Source: Symbiodinium natans (lineage: Eukaryota > Sar > Dinophyceae > Suessiales > Symbiodiniaceae). Taken from it: DNA of 64,000 bases. Every line of letters begins with the position of its first letter. Position 1 is the stretch's first letter. Positions 31,558-40,847 of the stretch are shown piece by piece. The position numbers and the translations under genes are program-made. Where the stretch lies: contig CAJNDS010001112.1 in assembly GCA_905221605.1 (NCBI GenBank), positions 1,367,472-1,431,471 on the forward strand, in the 5' to 3' direction. The notes beneath the pieces are model-generated. The model was given only the letters and a program-made list of their open reading frames with translations. It was not told the DNA's origin and made no database searches.

Positions 31558-34500
31558 ATGGGTGCAAAGAGCTCTGTACAAGCAATCGCAAAAGCTGCCG
31601 AGGAGGCGGGTCTAGGCCCATGCGCTGCCTTCTCCCGTGCGTTCTCGTCCACTGCCTTGCCCGACCCGCACGATGCGTCGCCGTCGCCCAACGGCAATTC
31701 CATGCTCAGCCCTTCCCCGAGCGCGAAGACCCCGAAGGCGGAGATCCTTAGTAGCTGAGTGAGTACACTTTTGGACTTTTTGGGGATACTCTAATCCCCC
31801 CAGGAGAACTGAAAGTCGTACACTTTACCCTAAACCCTAAACTCTAAAAACTAAACCCTAAACCCTTTTGGGGGCTCATGAACTCAGCAACTAAGGATTT
31901 GCCAGGGCTGCCAGGCCGAAGTGAATGAATACGCGCAGGGCGCCAGGGCCGAGATCCTTTGCCGCCTCTGCCTCGGAGTAGCTGAGTGAGTACATTTTAC
32001 ACTTTCTTGGGGATACTCTAATCCCCTATAGAACTGAAAGTGTACACTTTTCGGGATACTATAAGTATTAATAGAACTGAAAGTGTACACTTTTTTTTTG
32101 GGGCTTATGAACTCAGCAACAAAGGTCTCCGGCGCGAGGACGAGGCCTTGCTGGCTCCAACCGAGCAGGAGCAAATAGGCTTGGATCGACTCTTTGTCAT
32201 AGTGGGGTAACATTCTACATGTTTAAGGGTACTTAAACTCAATAAGGAATGGGAATTTAAGTTCTTAATGCTCTCACAAACATGAACTAGGATTGGCCAC
32301 CGTGCTGGACACAGTTTCGTGGAAATATTGGAAGCCGGGTGAGCAGCCGGCGCGGATTCTGGACTGGATGTTCCTCGGAGACTTGAAGGAGGCGACAGAC
32401 TTCGAGCTCCTACAGCAGCAGAACATCCGAGCAGCTCCTTGATAGCTTTATTTACCCTGTTTTTGGTTCAAAGGTGCCCCTTATAAAAAGTCAGCAACCC
32501 AACAGAAGGGTACCCTTATTTATACGATGGCTACTGGGCCACCCAGGTTCTGAATCTGATCAACTGGTGGGAGCTGAGCTCTCGGCTTCCGGAGGTGTCG
32601 GATTTCACGTCGCTGTACTCCTCCCACGACGTGGAGTTTCTTGGCGGCCCCAGTCGTGCCCCTTTTTCCTTTTTCTCTTTTGGCTCAAGGTTCCCATGCA
32701 GAGTAGCCGTCCTAAAAAAGGGTGCCCTTAGTGCAACATGGCCCCCAACTTTCTTCCTTTTTTCTAAAAAGCATACTGCGCTGCTAAAGGTTTCTGGAGG
32801 TCGACTCAGAGGACCGGCTCTTCTTCGACATCGTCGCGAAGTGCTGGCCGCCCTGCGAGGCCTTTCTCCAGCGCTGCAAGGCTCAAGGCCAACGAGCGCT
32901 CGTGAACTGCAAGGCAGGCCACAACCGATGCTTGGGCAGCCCGGTGGTGCCCTGTTTGGGCCCTTTTTGGGTTCAAGGTTCCCTTACAAGGTAGCTTTTT
33001 TTGGGTTCAAGGTGCCCTTATAAAAAAGGTAGGGAACCCTTAAAGTCAGGGTGCCCTTTACTTTTAAGACCGGGTTACTGGGCTGCCGAGGATCTGCATG
33101 CATGTGCGTGTGCTGGCTGGTCGTTCATGAGGGTATGACTCTCATGGACGCCGTCGAGACCATACAGTGTCGGCGAGGGACCATTCTCTCCAACCACGGC
33201 TTTCGACTGCAGCTTGTGCGCCTGGCACTGCGCTACAACCGCCTGGGCGAAGTCGAGTTCGCGCAGAAGCTTGGTCATAGTTGGGTAACCTTTTCACATT
33301 CTTACGGGTACTTAAAACCCAATGAGGAGTAGACATTTGCATTCTTAATACGATCCCAACCATGAACGAGGAAGTGGGCTGGGCAGGTTGGGCGGATGCC
33401 CCGATCCTTGTCAGGGGGCAACAGCAGACGCAGCGCGCGGCTGGACAGCATCATCCATCAGAAGCGCATGACGGTGCAGTACGACATCAAGCCGGAGGAG
33501 GAAAACACAGCCAGCTCTGCTCGGACATCCTTGCAGACGATGCGGCCTCGAAAGCTGTCTTTGATTTCAAAGGAGGTGCACAATGAGCTCAATCAACGAG
33601 CCCTGAAAATGGAACTCCTAGCCTGCCTCTACCATCGTGACAAGAAGTTTCTAGAGGACTACGAGTACACATCCCATCCGCCCACGGTCATCGGCAGCGG
33701 CTTCAGTGGAGATGTCCTGCTGTGCCGGAGAAAAGAGCGGGCCGCCGTTCGACAGAACAAAGAGACCTACGAGCGCTGCGTCAAGAAGTTCGACCTTCGG
33801 CAGATGAGCCCCGAGAAGCTGGACAAGCTGAAGAACGAGGCCGGCTAGTAGTCGAGGTAGGTAACCTTTAACCATTTTGGGGTGGTAGAATCCCCTTCTA
33901 ATCCCAAAGGTTTGCCTTTAATTCCCCCAGGGTTTCGGGACAACTAAGGCTGTGATCTACCTGTCCCTGGAACATCCCCACATCGCTCGGCTCTTTGACG
34001 TCTACGAAGATGACGAACAGGTCAGCCTGGTGATGCAGTTCCTTTTTTTTCGCCTTCAGTTGAACTTGAAATTTCTTCTTGGGCTTCCTTGTTTTTAGTA
34101 GGAATATGAAAGCTTAACACTATGTTTTTTCCCCCCTTGGTTATTGGTTTAGGGTTTAGGGGTTTAGGGGTTTAGGGGTTTAGGGGTTTAGGGGTTTAGG
34201 GGTTTAGGGGTTTAGGGGTTTAGGGGTTTAGGGGTTTCGGGGTTTAGCGTTTCGGGTTTAGGATTTAGGGTTTAGGGTTTCGGGTTTATTGGAGAAGCAA
34301 GGTTCTGCTCAGGCGGCACCCTGGAGAACGCGATCCGGGCCCAGGGGGCCTTCAGCGAGGCCCGGTTTCAGGAGGTGGCCGTGCCGATGCTGCTGGCTGT
34401 CACTTGGGTCGAGGGTTTAGGGTTTAGGGTTTAGGGTTTAGGGGTTATCGTTGGGGAACATTTTACATTTTCAAGGGTGCTTAAACCCAATAAGGAACAA

Positions 34501-37500
34501 AAAATGAGTTGTTAAGATTATCCCAACAATGAACTAGGTGAACTACATCCACCGTGCCGGGATCGTGCACAGGGACATCAAGCCTCGGAGCCTCCCTTCG
34601 CCTTAGCTTTAGTTGAGCTCTCAACTCTTTTTGGGTTTCCTTTTTTTAGCAGGAAAGTCAAAGTTCAACCTCTTAGGGTTTAGGGGTTTAGGGTTTAGGG
34701 TTTAGGGGTTTAGGGTTTAGGGTTTAGGGTTTAGGGTTTAGGGGTTTAGGGGTTTAGGGTTTAGGGTTTAGGGTTCTTCCCCCCCTTGGGTGATTGGAGA
34801 AGTAAGGAACTGGGTCTACGAGGCGGACGGTGCCACCATCAAGCTCATCGACTTCGGCTTCAGCGTCAAAGGCTTCCTGGAAAATGAGGGCTCGCTGCAG
34901 GGTTGCGTCTTGCTTCGCCTTGAGTGGAACTTTTCAACTTGTTGCGTTTCCTCATTAGTAGGATTTTTAAAGGTTTACCTTTTTTTTTACCTTGGTTATT
35001 GGAGAAGTAAGGTATGGGGACCCTGGGCTACCTCGCACCCGAAGTGGTCCTTGCGGGGCTGAGCAGCGAGAATGCGTACACCGACAAGTGCGACATCTGG
35101 TCCCTGGGTGTGGTGTTCCTGGAGCTACTGACGGGTGAGCCTGCGTTTCACAGAGATGCCGGCCAGTGCGACGGGTACACGGAAGAGGTTGTGCTCAGAG
35201 AGATCAAAGAAGTGTCTGAGGAGGCCGTGGAAAAGATGCTGGATCCGCTGCCCAGAGACGCCGCAGCGCTACTGCGCCGAATGCTGACACGGGAGCCAGA
35301 CAACAGGCCGTCCGCGGCCGAATGCCTGGCAGACCCCTACCTGGCTCAGGAGCGGGACCGGTGGAAAGATCCACCGCGCGCCTTACCGGTTCGGACCATC
35401 CTTGAGCGGTTTCTGGGTCATGGAAGAAAAGCATTTTGCATTTTTTATGAATACTTAAACCCAATAAGGAGCCCTAAACCCTAAACCCTCAACCCTAAAC
35501 CCTAACTGCCCAAACATGGTGCAGGTTCCATGCCCACTCTATGGCCTCCCGAGCGGCTCGGGCCTGGCTCCTAGCTGTGGCGCGCTCGCCGACCTACTTG
35601 CCCTGGGAGGAGCTAGGGTTTAGGGTTTAGGGTTTAGGGTTTAGGGTTGCCCTGGGGAGGAGTTCATGGCTTTGCGGGACACCTTCAAGATGTTCGATGC
35701 CCACGGCCTCAATGGAGTGGTGTCTAGACCTATGGTAGATCTTTACATCTTCTCCTTATTGGGTTTAAGAGGCCATCCTACGTCCGATGGCACTTTCCCT
35801 TCTTGGGTTTAAGAGGGGTCTGCTTGTAAGAGCCTTTCTTTTTTCAGGAGGGTTTCGAGGGCCACAGGTGAAGTTCGAAACCTTTCTGGCGGTCATCCAG
35901 AAGAAGTCGGCGGACTCCCCCACGAGGTCCTACTGGGCCAGCTCCCTGAAGACTGTGAGCGAGGACCAGGATCGCTTCATGGTGGGCGCGAATGCCTGCC
36001 CACAGGAGTCGATCCGAAGAGTCTGGCGTGCAGTTTGTGGGGAGCAGGACTCCATGAGCTACTTTGTGGTGCGTTAATGTAACTTTAGATCCTTAGCCTT
36101 TTTGGGTTTATTGGGTTTCTCAACAAGGCAGCTAAAAGTTCAATGTATAGCTACCCTCCGAAGTGCAGCCAAGGCTATTGCGAGTTCTTGGCGGTGCTCC
36201 TCCCTCCGATTGAGGATGTCTTTGAAGATGCCAGGGCAACGGAGAAGCCTCAGCCGGATGACCTTTCACCCTTGAACCCCAATGACCAATGGAATCCATC
36301 AAGGCCCATCTCGGAGTACATCGTGCGGCTGAAGAAGACGAGCTCCAAATTCTGGTCTCTCCACATCTTCGACGAGCACACGAGGGTAAGAGATGTCGTG
36401 GCAGAGATGGCTCGCATCCACATGAGGTGGTGCCTCGTGAAGTATGCAGATGGCTCACACCAGTTCTTTGATTACATGGACATCAACCATAAGCTGTTGG
36501 AGACGGCGCACTCGGAGGACCAGGCTGCCAGAACGCTGGAACTCCTTTGTGAGGCGGATGTCGGGAGCTTGGCCAACTGCTCCAAACTTTGTGCCTTCGT
36601 GCCAGCTTCCATTGACACACCCGTGCGAGATGTGCTGAAGGTGATGGCAGGCCGCAGGCTACCAAGCAGCAGCGCAGGGCAGGGCAAAGCACGGCGAGTG
36701 CCCTTGGTCGATGCGCAAGGAAACATTGTTGGGATATTCGCTGCGCCTGATTTTCTCCAGCTGGCTTTGAGATACACTGCGCCCACAGCCGTGCTCAAGT
36801 CACTGGCAGCGAAGGTTTTCGATCGTCGAAGCACTATCCTGCAGGTGTCTGTTCAGCAAGACGAGCCCCTGCTTCACGCCTTGCAGAACCTGGGTCTCGG
36901 AGTACTATACTTTAATACTTTTTTTCTTGGTTCTGGGTTCCTATTGCAGCTACGTATACCTCAAGAGTATATACTTGTTTGTTTCCAGGGTCTACTCCAA
37001 AGCTAAGGAACATGAAGGCTGCAGACCTCTCCATCTGCCCGACCACCTCCCGAGAGCTTTCTGGAGACCTCGGTGGGGTGGTCGCCAGCAACGTCGTTTC
37101 GGTTGCGGACCTGAAGTGGATCATCTGCTCTGGGAGGTACCTCGGTCGGCCCTGCGGTGGGATCTTTCGTGATCTTCGTACAATAAGACCCCCCTCGTGG
37201 GGTTTTAAGAGGATCATCTTTGCAGGAATATTTTAAGAGGATCATGTTTCTGGGAATATTTTTCGGAAGGTTTAAGGGACCTCCCAGGTTCGATGTTTTG
37301 GGAGCGTCCGTCTGCGATTTCCTCGCCTGGCGCACAGAGGCCGAGGGCCAGAGCCTGGACCAGATCTTGCGGCTGCAGCGGCTGCGCCGCTTCAATGTGG
37401 TGTCCCTTGGGACCAAATGAACCCTAAAATTGGGGTTTAGGGTTTAAGATTTAGGGTTTAGGGTTCAGGGTCATTATACGACTTCCATAATCCCTACTTA

Positions 37501-37703
37501 AAGTATGTGAACCATAAACCCTTTTAGGGCTCATTTCGTCCTTAAGGTCTGTCCATGAGGGGGCATCGCTCCACCACTTATCCCTGCGCCTGATCGCCTC
37601 GAAGCTGCAGCGCATCTTCCTGGCCTCGGACGAGATCGCGCGCATTGTCGGCATCGTTTCCTCCAGGGACATCCTCCTCCAAGTTCTCGACCAGATCATC
37701 TGA
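31558..37703 (+). CDS. Phosphatase-kinase-CBS fusion protein, 20 exons, 1184 aa
   Basis: Exons: 31558-31742, 31896-31975, 32125-32187, 32291-32433, 32547-32635, 32790-32926, 33091-33265, 33371-33839, 33949-34037, 34302-34398, 34538-34587, 34807-34901, 35012-35408, 35525-35609, 35660-35734, 35868-36057, 36174-36885, 37008-37160, 37288-37401, 37547-37703. They sum to 3555 nt in one frame. Residues 1-8 MGAKSSVQ fit the N-myristoylation consensus. C64/C67 and C84/C87 may bind zinc. Residues ~110-290 are a dual-specificity phosphatase with VNCKAGHNRSA: CX5R intact at C227-R233, Asn replacing the usual His. Residues ~395-680 are a CDPK-like kinase with GSGFSG 399-404, K429, HRD 520-522, N527, DFG 541-543 and APE 566-568, all intact. 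An EF-hand-like segment follows (~719-750) with an imperfect loop. Residues ~840-1184 hold four CBS-like repeats, as in AMPK gamma; the last is VGIVSSRDILLQVLDQ. The likely role is membrane-tethered Ca2+ and nucleotide-responsive signalling (inference). The exon 18 end could instead be 37148. Confidence 0.88.
31743..31895 (+). mobile_element. Intron 1, family H introner with telomere tract
   Basis: GATC|CTTAGTAGCTGAGTGAG to GAACTCAGCAACTAAG|GATT. GA donor; TSD 3 of 4. CCCTAAA units sit at about 31827-31866. Confidence 0.85.
31976..32124 (+). mobile_element. Intron 2, family H introner
   Basis: GAGTAGCTGAGTGAGTAC to ACTCAGCAACAAAG|G. GA donor. The internal module AGAACTGAAAGTGTACACTT is present twice. 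The TSD is no longer recognisable. Confidence 0.8.
32188..32290 (+). mobile_element. Intron 3, family D introner
   Basis: GACT|CTTTGTCATAGTGGGG to AACATGAACTAG|GATT. GA donor, TSD 3 of 4. Joined reading ...GLDRLATVLD.... Confidence 0.85.
32434..32546 (+). mobile_element. Intron 4, family F introner
   Basis: GCTC|CTTGATAGC to TACTGGGCCACCCAG|GTTC. GC donor, phase 0. Joined reading NIRAVLNLINWW, a phosphatase-fold strand. Confidence 0.85.
32636..32789 (+). mobile_element. Intron 5, family F introner
   Basis: GTTT|CTTGGCGGCCC to ACTGCGCTGCTAAAG|GTTT. GT donor, perfect TSD. Confidence 0.85.
32927..33090 (+). mobile_element. Intron 6, family F introner
   Basis: GATG|CTTGGGCAGCCC to TTACTGGGCTGCCGAG|GATC. 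GA donor, TSD 3 of 4. It interrupts the phosphatase signature between Asn and Arg-Ser; splicing restores HNRSA. Confidence 0.88.
33266..33370 (+). mobile_element. Intron 7, family D introner joining phosphatase and kinase halves
   Basis: GAAG|CTTGGTCATAGTTGGG to CATGAACGAG|GAAG. GA donor, perfect TSD. The perfect duplication shows the two flanks were contiguous before insertion. Confidence 0.88.
33840..33948 (+). mobile_element. Intron 8, family C introner
   Basis: GCCGGCTAGTAGTCGAGG to TTTCGGGACAACTAAG|GCTG. GC donor, phase 0; restores KNEAVIYLSLEHPHI of the kinase N-lobe. Confidence 0.85.
34038..34301 (+). mobile_element. Intron 9, family B introner with long TTTAGGGG tract
   Basis: GTTC|CTTTTTTTTCGCC to ATTGGAGAAGCAAG|GTTC; GT donor, perfect TSD. 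A tract of mainly 8-base units (34145-34285) lies near the right end and is followed by a repeat of TTATTG. Confidence 0.88.
34399..34537 (+). mobile_element. Intron 10, family D introner with telomere tract
   Basis: GTCA|CTTGGGTCGAGGG, then four TTTAGGG units, to CAATGAACTAG|GTGA. GT donor, TSD 3 of 4. Splicing gives VNYIHRAGIVHRDIKP. Confidence 0.88.
34588..34806 (+). mobile_element. Intron 11, family B introner with telomere tract
   Basis: GAGC|CTCCCTTCGCC to GATTGGAGAAGTAAG|GAAC. GA donor. TTTAGGG and TTTAGGGG units at 34676-34775. It splits the catalytic loop; splicing restores HRDIKPRNW. Confidence 0.88.
34902..35011 (+). mobile_element. Intron 12, family B introner
   Basis: GTTGCGTCTTGCTTCGCC to TTATTGGAGAAGTAAG|GTAT. 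GT donor; TSD eroded to GT. Restores QGMGTLGYLAPEVV of the activation segment. Confidence 0.85.
35409..35524 (+). mobile_element. Intron 13, family D introner truncated by telomere repeat
   Basis: GTTT|CTGGGTCATGGAAG, D core to AATAAGGAG, then CCCTAAA units and a unique 3' end ATGGTGCAG|GTTC. GT donor, TSD 3 of 4. Confidence 0.8.
35610..35659 (+). repeat. Intron 14: a 50-bp telomere-repeat intron
   Basis: The exon sequence TTGCCCTGGGAGGAG (35598-35612) is repeated as TTGCCCTGGGGAGGAG (35647-35662), with only CTA and TTTAGGG units between. Removing 35610-35659 (GA donor, AG|G acceptor) restores WEEFMALRDTF in frame. No introner sequence is present. Confidence 0.82.
35735..35867 (+). mobile_element. 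Intron 15, family G introner
   Basis: GTAGATCTTTACATCTTC to CGAGGGCCACAG|GTGA. GT donor, phase 0, joining ...VVSRPM to VKFETF. Confidence 0.8.
36058..36173 (+). mobile_element. Intron 16, family E introner
   Basis: GCTA|CTTTGTGGTGCG to AGTGCAGCCAAG|GCTA. GC donor, perfect TSD; links the EF-hand region to the CBS region in frame (SMSYCEFLAV). Confidence 0.88.
36886..37007 (+). mobile_element. Intron 17, family A introner
   Basis: GAAC|CTGGGTCTCGGAGTAC to CTACTCCAAAGCTAAG|GAAC. GA donor, perfect TSD; interrupts a CBS repeat (HALQNMKAADL). Confidence 0.88.
37161..37287 (+). mobile_element. Intron 18, family G introner
   Basis: GATCTTTCGTGATCTTCG to GGACCTCCCAG|GTTC. GA donor if the exon ends at 37160. 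A GC donor at 37149 is also in frame. AGAGGATCAT occurs twice inside. Confidence 0.65.
37402..37546 (+). mobile_element. Intron 19, introner with telomere tract
   Basis: GTCC|CTTGGGACC, an in-frame TGA at 37418, TTTAGGG units (37434-37475), to TCCTTAAG|GTCT. GT donor, TSD 3 of 4. Splicing gives NVVSVHEGASL and the final CBS repeat. Unspliced, the protein would end at 37420. Confidence 0.82.
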
Positions 37704-37974
37704 GTGCCAAAAAACTGCCTCCGAATCTGCATCGGCCGGGCCGCTGGCCACCATGTGCCAAGGCTCGCAGCTGAATTCCGAGTGTCGCTGATCTGAACGC
37801 GCTTCTCTCTCTGCATTTTTCGTAGGGGGGCAGCAGATGAAGACACAGAACTGCCGCCTGCCAATGTGCAAGCGAACACGGCTGGCTCAGGCCATGCCAC
37901 TTCGACCGGTAAGTTAAGGCGGTTAAGACATGGGTGGTGAGGGAAGCGACCGTAGGGCCATAGCATAACATAGG

Positions 37975-38535
37975 GGTCGGAATAATTATTAATAGTTTTC
38001 CCTTAGGGCTTAGGGCCCCTTTTTATGTTTATACCACAGTAACCCCCCAAAAATCCCTATGCTAACTATTAAGGCTCCCATGACTCAGTCTTCGATGTTT
38101 CTAAGACTGGAGCCAGCCGTGGAGGCGAAACCTGCCCAGCATGTGAAGCTTTTGAGTGGTATGCTTGCTTGTGCCCATTCGTTTCTTTTGACATACTGAG
38201 TCGGCCGATGTACTTGGCCACCAGGCTGTGTTGTACATGAAATGTGAAGAACCATGCCTTCGGTGCGTTCGAACATCTGCGAGGTACATCCGCCTGGCCG
38301 TATAGCATTAGCCGGAAAAAGCCTTGCGGGAATCTGCACGGGGGGCGATGATGGACAGCCTTCGGAGGCTTTTTCTTGCCCCCGTCGGCAATTGTGTCGA
38401 AGTTTGTCTCGTAGACCGGTTAGTACTGTAGCAACATAATACTAACATAACAATATTCATATATAAATAAATATATATATATATACTAACATGGTTCGAG
38501 TGTACCAAAATGCATACATTAATAGCAGGATCCTA
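37975..38535. other. Family K element and AT-rich tract, no gene
   Basis: K at 37975-38075 (GGGGTCGGAATAATTATTAA to ACTATTAAGGCTCCC). Unique sequence follows, then an AT-rich stretch at 38425-38520 with an (AT)n run. Confidence 0.65.
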
Positions 38536-38537
38536 GT

Positions 38538-38649
38538 CAGTTTCAAGTCGCAAGCGCGGGATGCCGCAGGCTTTCAAGCTTTCCCTGTTGCCATCGACCT
38601 GCTGCCAAGGGCCAGAGAAACTGCGGAGCCGAGCTGGGGCGATTTGGGT
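38538..38649 (+). CDS. Possible terminal exon
   Basis: Frame SFKSQARDAAGFQAFPVAID, then LLPRARETAEPSWGDLG and TGA at 38647-38649. Good composition; acceptor TCAG|T lacks the usual G. Confidence 0.5.
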
Positions 38650-40005
38650 TGAAGTGCCAGGGTTTAAGGCGTGCGGTGTAGGGTGTAGGGTTTAGGGTTT
38701 TGGGTTTTGGGTTTAGGGTTTAGGGCAGCAGTACACACCCATCACTGTGCGCGTGTCAGTGTAACATGGCTAGGCTAGTAGACTCCGTGCAGCTTCAAGC
38801 GGCGGACAGTACACGGCCGGTATCGATCCGGGCAATCCGACTGGGCAATAGCATACATCCAACATCCGCGACCCTAGCTTGGTCAAACTGCGTTCACCAG
38901 TCAGCGCTACTTTCAGTGTCCATTGGCAGTGGCCCACAGATGGGAGGGTGAGTGGGGGGGGGGGGGGGTGTCCTGATAAGAGACGCAGACGCGCGCTGAC
39001 CTGCTCGCAAGGTCTGAGGGGGCATGCAAATGCAAACCTTAGCCGAGCTCACGTACACATGTCTACGCCTCCTGATGGTGGCTAAAGTCTGCTTGTGGGC
39101 GCGTGAGAGTCGAAGCCCCGAACCCCCTAAACCCTAAACCCCTTTAACCCTCAACCCCAAGCCCTAAAGCCTGTGGACAGCTTGCAGAGAGAGCGCGTGC
39201 AAAACGCCCCTAGACACCCCCAAACCCCCTCAAACCCCCCTAAACCCTAAACCCCAAACCCCCTAAAGGTCTTCCAGGCCGGTCGCCTCATTGGTTCGAC
39301 CCTTGGGGTGGAGGCGCTGGGGGCCGGGTTTAGGGTTTAGGGTTTAGGGTCTGGAAATTTGGTAGGGGGTTTAGGGGTAACAGACGAGGGCTTCTCGGGT
39401 TTAGGGTTTGGGGTTCATGGTCCATTCTGCCGGGCATTTGGACTCGGAGTTTGCATGATTTCGTGGGCCCGAGACTCAGCGCAGGCCTCTCAATCCTGAC
39501 ATGAAGCAGCTCTCAGGTTGAAAAGGGCTTGGGGGGTTTGGGGATTTTTTTGAGAGTTTGTTTGAGAGGTTTTTTGTATGAGAGGATCTTTTGACAGGAT
39601 ATTTGTTGAGAGATCTTGTTGAGGACCATTGGGGTTTGGGGTAAAATCAGGCCTAAACCCTAAAGCAAAAGCCCTAAGCAGTTACTAGGATCCTGAGGGG
39701 GTCCCTTTTCCCCTTCTGTTGTGGGTTACTCTTCACGGGTCTAGGTTGTATGTAGTGACATCATTTGTAGGCATTGCGTCTGAGCAGTCTGACTATCTCA
39801 ACTTTGGCTTCTTTTCGAGGCTTGTTCGTGTGCGGCGGAGGCCCAGAATCAGCCAAAGAGTTAAAGGAACTTCGAATGAGAAGGTAGGGCTAGTGTGCGG
39901 AGCTTAACAAAGATAAGGATGCGACGTGATTGGCCATCAGTATCCCGGCCATGGCCAGTGTAGGCCAGAAACCAGAAAACCGGAGTCGCGCCACCCGTGT
40001 CCCAG
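38650..40005. other. Mostly non-coding; one short exon-like segment
   Basis: Short telomere tracts at 38690-38725, 39120-39260 and 39325-39420, a G run at 38955. TTCCAG|G at 39284 opens AGRLIGSTLGVEALGA (39285-39332), a plausible short exon. Nothing else supportable. Confidence 0.45.
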
Positions 40006-40310
40006 GAGGCCCGCATCTACCCGCATGAGCTGCCACTTGACACGGTGCAGCTCTAGGGCTTAGGGCCTTAGGGCTTATGGTCCCTTTGTGGGTGTCCTAC
40101 ATGTGAAGGGCGCCGCCTTATGGCAAACAAAAGGGACCCTGATTTCGAGAATCCCCCAGATAGGGTTCGGGGCTGCTTGGAACCCCAGCCCTCCCCTGAA
40201 ACCAGCCCAGGCAGGTGCGAGTTGCGTCGGAGGAGGAGTGCGCCAGCGCCCCTTCGGGCTTCCTGCGCAGCTTCTCCATCACGGTGGACCCAATGCAGCT
40301 CGGGCCGTAA
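40006..40310 (+). CDS. Last two exons of an unknown gene
   Basis: Exons 40006-40049 and 40211-40310 sum to 144 nt in frame. The first reads EARIYPHELPLDTVQ after GTCCCAG|G. The second reads QVRVASEEECASAPSGFLRS, then FSITVDPMQLGP and TAA. The intron has a GC donor (GCTCTAGGGC) and CCCAG|G acceptor. Family not recognised. Confidence 0.6.
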
Positions 40311-40596
40311 ATCTTTAGAATCTGAACACCGAACCCTATGGGATCCTTCTGTCTGGGATGAAAGGTTCCCTCCGCAAGTTGAATTAGACCACATCACAAT
40401 TTCCCTTCTTCATTTCCAGGATACTGGGGAACCCGAAAAGCCTAAACCCTGAGTGTATCACCCGTTAGGCTCTCGCCTGGTTCGTCCGAGTGTGAGCGAT
40501 TGAACCCAAACCCCAAACCCCAAACCCCAAACCCCTAAGCCCTAAACCCTCAACCCTAAACCCTAAGCCCTAAGCCCTAAACCCTAAACCCTAAGC

Positions 40597-40697
40597 CCAA
40601 GGAAGAGCAGCTTCTCCCGGATGCCCTGGCGTCCCGGCGACCTCGCCGAGCCCTCCTTCAGAGGGGACCAGGAAGCCCCCGCGGCTGGGGCTGCGGC
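40597..40697 (+). CDS. Exon, unknown protein
   Basis: CCAAG|G region then KEEQLLPDALASRRPRRALL and QRGPGSPRGWGCG, bounded by telomere-type tracts on both sides (40550-40597 and 40706-40782). Confidence 0.45.
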
Positions 40698-40847
40698 TTG
40701 GGGTTAGGGTTTAGGGTTTAGGGTTTAGGGTTTAGGGTTTAGGGATTAGCGTTTAGGGTTTAGGGTTTAGGGTTTAGGGTTGCCATTTCTGCTACGAGGC
40801 CATAATCTGGCAAAATCCCAATTCGTGCATTCCCCAAGTGAGCTGCA

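Noticed and set aside
32678-32692. TTTTGGCTCAAGG, resembling the 3' end of the dinoflagellate spliced leader
   Set aside because: It lies inside intron 5, where other family F copies have TTTTTGGGTTCAAGG at the same place. Only about 13 bases match and the upstream leader sequence is missing, so it is chance or convergence.
33396-33839. The ATG at 33396 as the start of a separate kinase gene
   Set aside because: The frame is open upstream to the intron 7 acceptor, and the perfect GAAG duplication joins it in frame to the phosphatase exon. A separate start remains possible only if transcripts show it.
37402-37420. TGA at 37418 as the end of the phosphatase-kinase gene
   Set aside because: A GT donor with a GTCC/GTCT duplication removes it and joins in frame to a clear CBS end (VGIVSSRDILLQVLDQ) at 37547-37703.
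37451-37966. A 171-codon minus-strand frame
   Set aside because: It overlaps the last coding exon of the + strand gene and has low-quality composition; it is a shadow frame.
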